The notes under the pieces are model-generated. The model did no database searches. It was not told where the DNA came from and was given only the letters and a program-made list of their open reading frames with translations. The position numbers and the translations under genes were made by a program. From Apteryx mantelli (lineage: Eukaryota; Chordata; Aves; Apterygiformes; Apterygidae), in NCBI RefSeq assembly GCF_036417845.1, contig NC_089985.1:30834583-30898582 (forward strand): a stretch of DNA of 64,000 nt, given 5' to 3'. Below, piece after piece: positions 1 through 10,600 of the stretch (positions are counted from its first letter, which is position 1; each line of letters begins with the position of its first letter).

Positions 1-3000
1 CTCCGCGCCCCCCGCTCGGCTGCGCCGCAGTGCCCAGGCCGCCCATGTGCCACCGCCAGACGTCCTACCCGAGCCGTGCTGTCCCCAGCGCCGCAGGCAG
101 CTGCCAGTCCCTCGCGGGGGCTGCCGCAGGCGGGTGCCGAAGCCGCGCGCAGCTCGCGAGGGCACTGCAGGAGCGGCCGTGGCCCTGTCCCAGGGACGCC
201 GGGCCCCGGGCCAGCCCGCTGGAGCGCGGCGCTGCTCCCCGGCCGGCTGGCACGGGGCAATGCCACCCCCCGGGGACACACCGCTGGAAGCGGAGCCCCC
301 CTCGGCGGGACCTCTCCTGGCTCCCCGGCCCTGGGGCTGCACCAGCCAGGCGGGGGCTCTGCGAGCACTGGGGACGCGTGCGGGTTGCCTGCACCCTGCG
401 CACCCTGCCACCCCATCCCCGCCGCGGGGGTGCCCGGGGCAGGGTCGGCGCCCCGGGGATGCTGCCGGTTCCTGCACCCGCCAGGGCCGCCTTTCCCCGG
501 CTCCATTCTCACGGCGCGGACACGATTCTCCCGGGGCGTTCAGGCAGAAAATCCCCCGCTGGCCCCCCCATTGCCGCCCCTTGTTATTCCGGGAAGGGCT
601 GCTGCAGCCAAGAGCTGCTTCCGCAGCTCCGCGCACGCTGCTGGCCCCCTCCCGCCCGGGCCGCCTTGGCCGGCGGCACAACACTGCTGGAGATGTCTGG
701 GACAGGCAGGGCCCCCCCAGCCCTCGGCTCCTGGGAGCACGGTGCCCCGGCACCAACGCCAGCCTGGGATGGGATGGGGCGACGGCAGGAGCCCACCTGA
801 GCCAGGCGCCCCGCAGCGCCCACCACCCCGGCGTCTTGGCCGAACGCTGCCTGGCTGGGCCCGGCCGTGCCAGCAAAGCAACCCTGGGAGTCAGGAGCTG
901 CTGGCAGGGCTGGAGCCGGAACAAAGCGCCCCTGACGAGGACAAAACAAGATGTCCTTAAAGGACAGGGAGGGAGAGGCCATCAGACCCTCCCTGCTCCC
1001 CCCGGGGACCCCCTGCCCGGCCACCCAGGGACCGGACCGACCCCTGGGGCTGCCGTGCACACCAGCACCCCATTGAGCACCTGCTGTCACAGCCTCTGCA
1101 GTGTCCCGGGGGGCGCCGGGCCCCACTCCCGCCTGCGATTTTGGGGTGAGCACACACAGATCCATGTGGGCATCCACCCGCACGCAACCGCATCCCCCCA
1201 GGCTCCCCGCAGGCAGCGGAGCCCTGCTGCAAACCGCAGAGCCTGCGCGAGCAGGACGCACAGACCTGGTCACCCCGGGACCAACGGGAAGGCACAGGCT
1301 CCAACGCACAGGTGGGGAAACTGAGGCACGTCAGGGCCCCAGCTGCACATCCCCAGCCCGGAGGGGAACGGAGACCCTCAGCCGCAGCCCGGGCGCTGCA
1401 CCGGTCTCCATCAGCCCTGTCCATCCCCGTGCCAGGCGGAGTGGGCAACGCCGGGCACGGGGCCATGCCGCGGGCTGCCGCTGCACCTGCCGGCAGGGAT
1501 TAGAGGGCAGGGCGAGGGCAGGGCAGGAGCCAGGCTTTACCAGGCTATTTGCGCAGCCCTGGAGGCAGGCCAGGGAGATTAGCTCCCTTCCCGCTGACCC
1601 AGAAAGCGCCGCAGCCAAGGCCCTGTCCCTCAGCAGCTCATCCCAAGACTCTCACAGCTGGCACCACACTGGGATGCTCCAGGAGCAGGGATGCTCTCGC
1701 GGGGACCTGCCCTCCTCCCGGCAGCTCCCACGCTGCCAGCCCGGGCCCCCACGCCTCTGCACCCCCCCGCTCAGGGGCTGCCCCTGGGGGGCAGAGGCCG
1801 TGGGCCAGGGCTGCCGGGCTGAGCGCGTGCCAGACCCCGCGGCGTCCCGTCCGACCCCACCGCTCTGAACATCCTGGCCCTGAGGCGGGCTGGTCAGGCA
1901 CTTCCGAGAAGAGAGTTAAAGATTCACCGGGGGCGAATCCCCTCTGCCCCTGCCCCACGCAGCGGTGCGGTGCCAGGGCTGCTCCGGCTGGGGCAAGGAT
2001 GCAGCGGCAGCACGGAGACGTGGCAGTGCCTGGGGATCTGCGGCAAACACATTGCACACGTGCAAGAGCGCATGGCTGGGGCACGGACACGGGTGCGCAC
2101 AGGGACGGCACGTCCCCATGGCAGACCCTTGACCGGGCCCGGATACACGCTCAGCACCTCCCGGTCCCAGCCACGGGGCTGGAGAAATCTGCCTTCCCAT
2201 CCCGCCAGCCACCCTGACCCCACCACGCTGCCCGCGCCGGGCAGGACGGGAGCCCGGGGCCGGCGCAGCGAGCGGGGCTGTGAGGGGCGTGCGGGCGAAG
2301 GAGCCGCGCACACGCATATGCGCTGGGGTGCCTGCGGAGCCCTCCTTGCCCTGCATGCTGCTTCCCAGGGAAGTCCTGGCTCCCAGCCCTCTGGCTAGAG
2401 CGCGCAGCTATTTCAGGAAGCCCCCCGGGAAGGGGAGGGCCCTGCAACCACGTCGGCCCCGGAGCTCAGTTCCCATCTACTGGGGAAGAGGCAAAAGCAA
2501 GCCCAGCTCAGCCCCTGCTCACCTGCCGGACGCAGCGCAGCCACCCGGGGAGCGGCCCGGCGGGGGACGCTGAGCTCTCCTCAACCCCTCGCCCGCCAGG
2601 TCTGGCGCAGCACAGCAGCGACACGCACGGGGACATCGCAGCCCGCCAAAGCCAACACCGCACAAGCGCCAGTCACGTCCCGCGGCTGCCCGGCCAGCTG
2701 CACCCGGCCCACGGCACAGGGCACCGAAGCCCTCGCCGGGGCAGGCGAGCGCAGGGCCGACGGCAGGGCACGGCGCTTCGCCCCACCCCGGTTGCAAGGG
2801 TGGAGAGCCCGGTACAGCACTGGTGAGACCCAGCTCTGCCAGCATCCCGTCCCGTCCCATCCCGTCCCTCCCAGCTGCACAGCTAGAGCACTGGGCGCAT
2901 CCATCCCCAGCCAGCCCTGGGGCAGGGAGCACCAGCAGGGTGCATGCAGAGGGGTGACAGCCCCACACCGTGCCCCCTTGGGAACGCTCCGGGGGGCAGC

Positions 3001-5049
3001 CGCTGCCCTTCGCCGGGAGGCTCTGCACCGGGTGCCGAGAGCAGGCGGAGGAGCGGGGTGGCCGGGGGCTTTCCCGCCTTTGCCGCCTGCCCGCGGGAGC
3101 TGGGCCGGGCGATAAGGCAGGGCAGAGCAGCTGAGGTGGGCGATAGCATCTCCAGGCACCGCGGGACACCACACCCCGGGGAGCCGCGCGGGCTCCGGCG
3201 AGCGGCGGCCGGCGCCTGCCTGCCCCACGGGGCGCTGCCAGCACCGTGCTGGCAAAGCCTCGGGGTGGCACAGTCCCCAGCAGCGGAGCCTGGGGGGCCA
3301 CCAGGCCCCGTAGGAGGGGGGAGAGAAAGTGATGGGGCCCTCGATGCACCAGCGCTGGCACCCCCAGGCAGCCAACGGAGCAGGCGGTGCAGCTTGCCGG
3401 CACTTCCCCACAATCGGCTGGCAGCGGCAGACCCAGGCGTCCTGTTCCCACGCCCTCGCCCCTGCTCCAGGCGCTCCTGGGCAGCGAGCGCCCTGCATCC
3501 ACCTCCCCGAGGCAGGGGGCCCACACCGCCCGTCCCCGACCCCCTGCACTCACCAGCAGCCCCTCACTGCACTTATCAGCCATCACTGGAGGCTGGAGCG
3601 CGTTCCCGGCTGCCCGCCGCGGGGTCCCTCGCCTGCCCGCTCTCCGTCGCGCTGGCTACGGCGCCAACGCCAGCACGCTTCAATTCGCTGTCAGAGCAAG
3701 CTGGGCAGAGGGGAAGAGAGAAACCGAGAGAAACGTGACTGGTGGGGTGGGGACATCCCCTCCCCAGGCCACCCCCTACATCCGGGAACCAGGGGGACGT
3801 GCCAAGCGGGTCTCTCCCCCAACCTGGCTGCAGGGCAGGCAGGAGAGAGGCTGGTGGGGGACAAGGGCCCGGGTAGGCTGGCGGCAGGTCCTTCCCTGCT
3901 CGCTCCCACCCCCTCCAGCTTCTCCAAACCCCCTGCCACCAACAGGGTCGGCAACTCCCAAGCGTTTCCCAAAAAGTAGTTAAAGATTTACCCAGCGCGG
4001 ACAGACGGCCTTGCGGGCAGCCGGCTCCCGGCAGTGGGCGTTGGGGGCCACGGGCAGGAGCGCGGGGCCCGGCAAGCTCACCCCCAGCGTGAGCGTGGCC
4101 GAAGTGGCTGCAGCACGCGGCAGCACCGAGACTCGGCGCGGAGCAGGGCCAGCTCAGGGCTCAGCTGCCGCGGAGGACACAGATGGGAAACGATTGCCTT
4201 CTGCCCCGGTGCGTCGCGGGCACGTGCGGCGCAGGGGGGCCGAGGGGCCGGGCTCTGCCAGGCACCAGGTGCTGCTGGAAGGGGCATGGGAAGGGGCTGC
4301 TGCTGCTTCCCCCCAGCCTTTGCCGTGGCCCCAGGGCTGGCGTGGCCGGGGGCCTGGTGGGGGCAGCCGGGGCCAGACCTCCATGGGAGGGACAAGGCGC
4401 TCTTGCAAAACACCGCTTCAGTTGTCCATGCAACAGCATCAGTGTTTGCAGCTCCCACATCAGCATTCTGCACCCTGGCCAGCCAGGGATGGACCCCTAC
4501 CCCTATGCAGGGTCCCCGAATGCTGCCATCGGCGGCCCAGCACCCCAGGGCCTGTCCCCACAGAGCGGCCAGGCTGCTGCCTGGGCTGGGGCAAGTGGCC
4601 CCAAAGGTGTCGCGAGGGAGTGTGGTCAGTCGAGATAAAGGGCAGGAGGCCGGGGGATGCGGGCCGGGCCCCCAGCCCCCATCTCCGGATGCAGCCCCTT
4701 CAGCACAGGCGGGCATGCTGCTGCAAGCAGATACTGCGTCCCGCTGCCAAACCCCTCCCCAAAAGCGCTCGCATTTCCAAGGGGAGATGAAATGTCATCA
4801 CTGAGCGGGGAGGACAGGCCCTGCTCCCCGCCTGACACATGGGCACCTGTCAGAGTCAGCAGGCGCACACCTCCCTGCCTCACACCTATCCCCAGCAGGC
4901 CAAAGCTGCCCGCCCTGCGTCCCCGAATTCGGCCGAGGGACTCTTCTTCTGCCTGTCCCGGCAAGGGAAAGCGCCAAAGGGTCGGCTCGCCACTCCCCCA
5001 GGGGTCTGCCAGCCACCGATAAGGCTGTATTCTGCATCGATGCTGCTGG
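1..5049. other. G+C-rich noncoding stretch, no supported gene
   Basis: This stretch is uniformly G+C-rich with frequent CpG, so stop codons are rare and overlapping open frames appear in all six frames. None of the translations shows a recognisable domain; they are rich in P, G, A and R with no consistent codon pattern, and no frame is favoured. No RNA gene, transposon or clear tandem array was seen. It could be intronic, upstream or intergenic sequence. Confidence 0.5.
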
Positions 5050-6180
5050 CTTGGGCTCCCAGGCTGGCAGGGGGGACAGCACCCGGCCAGCCGGGCACCC
5101 CGGGGCTGAGGGCTGTAGGGCGGTTTGCTCCCCGGGGCAGACGGGTCTCCCGGGATGCCGGGGCCCCGGCATCGCCCCTCGGGCACCCAGCGCGGGAGGC
5201 GGCCGGTGCCCCGCGGCAGGATGCGGCGCTCCCCGCTCCCTGCCGGCCCACAGGCCCGGGGCGGCCGCCGGCACCGGTGCAACCGCTGCCGCCGCCGGCT
5301 CCCGCGTCCCCGGTGCGCATCGGCGCCAGCACCAGGCCGGCCGCGGGGCCCCGGCGGTGCCTCCGGGGGGGCGACCCGGCCCGGCCCCGCCGGACAGAGC
5401 CTGGCGTCGACAGCCGGGGCCCGGGGCCGCCGCCGCTGCCGCCCGGTGCGCGCCCGGCGGCGGGGGGGGGCCGGTTACATCAGCCGCCACGTGGTGGCTG
5501 CTCCGCCGCCCCGCCCCGGCACATGCCCGTGGAAAATTACCGCCGGCCCCCATCGCACCGGCACCGGGGCCGCCACCGGCGCCCCCCCCCCGGGACTCCC
5601 CCCCGGCGCCGGGGCGGGCGCGCGGCGCTGCCCGCCGGCGCCTCCCGCGGCTCCGCCGTGCCCGGTACCGCCGGGAGAGCAACAGATGCGGCACCGCCCC
5701 GCATCCCCGCGCCCTGGCGGCGGCACCGCTCCCGGTACCGCGGGCAGCGCCGCGCCCGGCCCGGCCCGGCCCCGACAGCCCCCCCCGCCGCCCCGGTGCC
5801 GCTTCTGCCCGGCGGCCGCTGCCCGGGCCCGGCGCTCCCGCCGGCTGCCCGCGCCGGGGCCGGTGTCTCGGGGCCGGCGAAGGCGCGCGCCCCTTACCGT
5901 GCCCGTGCCCATGCCGCCGCCGCCGGGCCCCCTCCCGCCGCTCCGGGTGGGTCCGCAGAGGCGCCGCGCGCGGCCCGGTGCCGGTACCGGTGCCGGTGCC
6001 AGGCCCGGTGCCGCCGCTGCCGCCGGTGCTGCCGAGTTAATGAAAGTTTGGAGGTCGGTGGGGGCTGGCGCCGCCTCTGCCCCCGCCGCCGCGCTCCGCC
6101 CCCCGCTCCGCCGCGCTCCCCAGCGCCCCGCTCCGGCTCCGCACCGGCCCCGGCCCCGCACCGCACCGGCCCCGCGGGCA
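5050..6180. promoter_or_regulatory. Strong CpG island, possible promoter
   Basis: This is the densest CpG block left of KLF17, made of repeated GCCCCGG, GGTGCCGG and CCGCCG words, and it looks like an unmethylated CpG-island promoter. On the minus strand there is an ATG at 5911-5913 followed at once by GGCACGGGCACG and a consensus splice donor GTAAGG (plus-strand CCTTAC at 5892-5897). This is the layout of a first exon coding only a few residues. In mammals the minus-strand gene beyond KLF17 is SLC6A9 (glycine transporter GlyT1), so a 5' end of that gene is one possibility; that is inference only. No downstream coding exon was found in the window to confirm it. Confidence 0.5.
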
Positions 6181-6720
6181 CACACGGGCACCTATGCACA
6201 CCCGTGCACACCCGGGCACGCATGCACACAAATGCGCACTCATGCACACATGGGAAACATGCACATGCATGCACACGCTGGGCACATGCAAACAGGCACA
6301 CATGGGCACACACATGCACACACAGGGAGCATGACACACACGCAGGGCACATGCACACACGGGCACACATGCACATAGAGGGAACATGCACATACATGTG
6401 CAGGGCGCCTGGCGTCACACACAGCGCACACAGGACATGCGAGCACACAGCACATGGCGCACACGCCGCCCGCAGAGCACACGGGTACCTGTGGGCCCAT
6501 GCTGCACCTGGGCACGCACAGCCACAGGCAGGCTCGCACTGGTGCATGGCACACGTAGGCATGGACGGGGCATGTGCTCGCCTGCTGAGTGCGTGGGCAC
6601 GCACAGGGCACACACATACATGCACCACATTTTCACCCATGCAAGCACACATATGGGAGCACCCACACACAGACATGCGCACACGCGGTCTCACACACTG
6701 CCAGGGCACAGCACCACACA
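6181..6720. repeat. CA-rich alternating purine-pyrimidine tract, left arm
   Basis: The plus strand is dominated by ACAC, GCAC, CATG and ATGCAC words, an irregular cryptically simple repeat and not a perfect (CA)n array. Alternating purine-pyrimidine DNA of this kind favours Z-DNA. The open frames across it (rich in H, T and A on the plus strand, C and V on the minus strand) are products of the repeat and not coding. Confidence 0.8.
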
Positions 6721-6756
6721 CCGAGCCTGGAGGGGGATGGCCCGGGGGCTCTGGCC

Positions 6757-7255
6757 ACGATGTGTGCACATTAGTGTGACTGTTGTACACACATGTGCAC
6801 ATACGTGCATACCTGCATGTGTATGTGTGTCAGTGATTGTTGTTGTGGGTAATGTGCATACACCTGGCTGTTCATACATGTGTGTCTGCAGATGAGTGTC
6901 ATCATTTATACATATATACATGTGTATGTGTGTGTACATGTGTGCGCATGTGTATCTATGTATACATGTGTATGTGTACGTGAGTGCACACACATAAGTG
7001 TACATGTCTGTGTCTATGTGCATATATGCGTATATATGTGCCTACCTGTACGTGCAGACCTCCATGCATGTACCTGTGAGTGTACATGTGTGTATGCCTA
7101 TACTTGGTGTGAACACATCTGTACACAGGTGTGGCTGTATATACACACGCATACATACCCATGAATATGTAGGTACGCATGCGCACAGCCAGGTATCCGT
7201 GTGCATGTGTGCACATGCATGTGCTCACCCGTGCATGCCTGAGAGCATGCGTGTG
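6757..7255. repeat. TG-rich alternating purine-pyrimidine tract, right arm
   Basis: From about 6757 the plus strand becomes TGTG, GTGCAT and TACATG rich, the complement of the CA-rich block just to the left. Together the two blocks form an imperfect inverted pair of about 500 bp per arm around a short unique spacer (about 6721-6756). The sequence is degenerate, so the pairing is by composition and not base-perfect. Confidence 0.8.
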
Positions 7256-7534
7256 CACTGCCAGCGCACGCCCCCGCAGCCTGCGCGCCCAGCCCAGGCC
7301 CTGCCAGATGTTTTCAGCAATGCACAACGGGACCCTGCTGGGGCTGCCCCCATCCTGGCCCCTCATCGCCGCTGAGGCTTCCCCTCCCCTTCCCTTCCCA
7401 CCGTGGGACACGCATGCTGGGGCCGGGGCCTGCGGCGGGGGCACCCGCTGCCCCCTCCGCAGCCCTGCACCCTCTCCCAGGACTGACCCCCCCCCTCCCC
7501 CAGGTGTTAGCCGCGTCAGGGCGGCATCCCTTAC

Positions 7535-7655
7535 CTGGCTCTCCACGGGTCTGCGCTGCTCTCGCAGGTTGCCCGTCCGGTTAAGGAGGTCCTCGACACG
7601 GGCTGGGTCAGGATCACAGGCTGGTGCCCATGCCGAGGCTTGCCGGGATGCTGGG
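7535..7655 (-). other. Candidate minus-strand internal exon, unrecognised
   Basis: On the minus strand a good acceptor (TTT, then a long C run, then GCAG, ending at 7656) is followed 121 nt later by a consensus donor CAG/GTAAGG (exon ends at 7535). One frame is open across the exon and ends on a complete codon. It encodes 40 residues, including the plausible charged stretch RVEDLLNRTGNLREQRRPVE. I do not recognise the peptide. The other frames contain stops. It may be a coding exon or a 5' UTR exon of a minus-strand transcript, or chance; no partner exon was identified. Confidence 0.25.
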
Positions 7656-7661
7656 CTGCGG

Positions 7662-10600
7662 GGGGGGAAACCGTGCCAGCGCGCGCGATCTGTCACTGGT
7701 TTCGGTTTGCGAGCGCAGGAAAGCCAGAACACGGCACCCATAGCAGGAAGGGGAAGGCAGCAGTGAAATCAACGGGTGCTCAGGTCCTCCCACACCCTTG
7801 CAGCACCCGCGCATGGCTGCTCCATGCCGGAAACTAGCAGCTCGCTAGTGCTGGGGCATTTTGCTCCCAGCAGCTCATGACCTCTCACCCCACCCTGCAG
7901 CCCAAATCCAGCACCCCACATCCAGCATCCCGCAGTGGGGCCAGCACCAGGCTGCAACCTGCACCCCCACCCCAGGGTCTGGGGCTTAGAGAGGAGCTGC
8001 CCATCCTACCTGCCTGCCACGGAGTCACAGGTGTGATCCTCAAGGGATGGTTTTCCACAGATGAAAACTCGTGCTGTCATCCCCCCACATGGCTTTATCC
8101 AGGTGGGGCTCTTGCATCCATCATCTTCTTCCATGCACCAAACCAACCCCAGGGACAGGTGTTTGGGATAGACCTAGGGGGGTGGGGGGTGGCTTTTGCA
8201 AAGGACTCTGCAGCTCTGCCCCGCTGCGGCGAGGCTCCCACCACACGGGGGGATTGCAGGGGATGCCCTGGCCCCTCAGGTGACAAGCAGGGTCCAAATC
8301 CCTTCCCAGGCCTTTTTCCAGGCAAAGCAACGGGGTGCAGAGACAGTGGACCCAAATTGCAAGCTCTCTCTCTGCATCAGCGGATGCCACCATGTCCCTG
8401 CAGTGTTTGGAGTAGCCACTGCTTGTGAAACCCACTGGTGGCCACCACGGCCCAGGTGCCTTGGCTGCCCATTTGGTGGGGCCAGGATTGGCACCCCAAT
8501 TCTGCAGGGTCCAGGTCAGCCTGGGGGGTTTCCACCTGGGAGAGATTCCCCTCTGTTCCCCCTTCCCTGAGACGTCCTGCTCCCTCCCGCCTCACCGTCC
8601 CTCCTCGGGGCTGGCGGGTGTCACGGCATCCGCCATGCGCCCGCGGCACGGCAGGGGGGCACGCCACACCACCTCCCTCCCCGGCCCGGCAGCCCCCGAC
8701 CCTCTTGCTGCATCGCAGGATCCCCTGCGGGAGAAGCGGTGGCACCTGGGTGCGCGGGTGGCACTGCCACGGTGGGGTCCCCGCGGCTCGGAGGCGTTTT
8801 ACGGCAGTGCTGCCTCTCCTCTCCCATCTCCATGGGTGCAGTTGCCTGGGAAACTGCAGCCGGGCGAAGGCGGCGGCGGGCAGGCATCCAGAGGGGTGAA
8901 GGGTGGAGAGGAACTGCCAGCTCCAAGCACCTGGGAGAGGGCTGGGCCAGCCCGAAAACACAGCCATCTCCGGAGATTTTCCATGGGCCAGGCCTCCGGC
9001 ATGGGGACAGCATGGCACCCTGAGCGCTCAGCACCCCAGCACAGCCCGGAGCTGGAGCTGGCCTTCTGCTTCCCTGAGGACTTGCCCTGCCAGAGTGATG
9101 CCATGTGCAAGCAGAGCTGGGCGCCTGTTGCCCTTCCCAGCCCCAGGGGCCATGTGTCCTGGACAGGAGGCAAGGAGAGGGTGAAGTTTGGTTTTGGTGC
9201 GATGATGTACCACCAGAATCAATGGTTCCTGCTAACCCCGCTTCTTGGAAGGGGCTTCAGCTCTCCAGGCTGCCAGCCAGCCCCCGGAGGAGACCGGCTG
9301 GCCGGGGAGCTGCAGAGCCCTGGGGACCAGGCGCCCCTGGGTGTTGCTCATCCCTTGCCTCCTCCCTGGCTGTGGAGAGCATCATGGTGACGGACATCTG
9401 GACCCCACAGCAGGAAGGATCTAGGTCATCACAGGGAGGAAGAAGTGCTGGGTCCATCCCTGCCCGTGGCTGGATGCATCTGCATTGGGGATGGTATGAC
9501 TGACCTTCCTGTTCCTTCTTGTCCCTGCATGCCCTCCCCATCCTGCCCGGCACGTGGGGAGCAGGACTAGTCCATGACAGCATGTTATGTCTTGCCTTGA
9601 GGCTCCAACGATGGTATCGGAGCTCTTGGAAAGCTCCCAAAATTGTCCCTGTTTTGCCAGTGATCTGAAGCCGCCTCATGGCAGTGCTCCCTGGTGTGCA
9701 GCCGAGGGGGCTGCGATGCCGTGGGGACAGTGCCATGCGCCCTGGCACCCTGCAACATCCCCGACCCGTGTCCCCACCGTGCCAGGAGTTGCCCCTCGCC
9801 CGGCCCCTGGCAGCTGCCACCCCGCTTGCTGCCCCCAGCCCTGCCTTGCCCTGCTCCAGGCTTCGCCAGCGGCTCGCATCCCCTCCAGCTCCTGGATTCG
9901 GCCGGGCGCCACAGCCTGGGCGAGAGCCAGGGCAGGGAACAGCAGCAGGAAATGCCGCGGGCACTGCTCCTCCTGAGGTGTCCCTGGTGGGGCAGGAACG
10001 GCTCCCGGGGACTTTCCACTCGGTACGTGCTGGCGGCCTGGGAAAAGTCCCCTGCAGAGGAAACCCCCGGGGGGAGCGCTGGCTCCGATGGGCAGCGACA
10101 AGGGCTGGCAGGCGGGTGAACCCCGCCACGGCCCGGCTTGGCACGCAGTGCCTGGCTCGTGCGTGTCACCCCGCAACACCACAGCCCTGGGCACCGACAA
10201 GGGCTCCGTCGCTTGCAGCTAGTGCTTTGGCTGCAGCTCCCGAGGCTGTTGTTGCTCCTTTCACCTCATTGCACCCGGCTGGGAGGGACGGAGGCATCTG
10301 AGCAGGCCAAGCATCACCCACGTCAGCTCTGCACCGGGCTGCCTCGTCCCTGCGACTCGACTCTGCCCGGGCACAGGGGCATCGGTGCCACGGACCCCTT
10401 GGGAAGCACGTGCACCTCCCCTAACGCTACCCGGGGTGGCACCCAGCTCCCTGCGCCAGCGCAGGCTGTGTGTGGCAGAGAGCGCGACAGCTGAGGAGCC
10501 TCGGGCTGCCCAAAATAGCTGACCTGGCTCTCCCTGCTGCCTGGCCACCGGGAGCTATCCTGTGACAGTGCCCCACGGACTCGGAGCAGCTGGAGGCGGC

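Noticed and set aside
4839-6779. A 646-codon plus-strand open frame
   Set aside because: It crosses a CpG island and the CA-rich tract. Residues are P, R, A and G and then H and T from the repeat; other frames are equally open, so this is composition, not coding.
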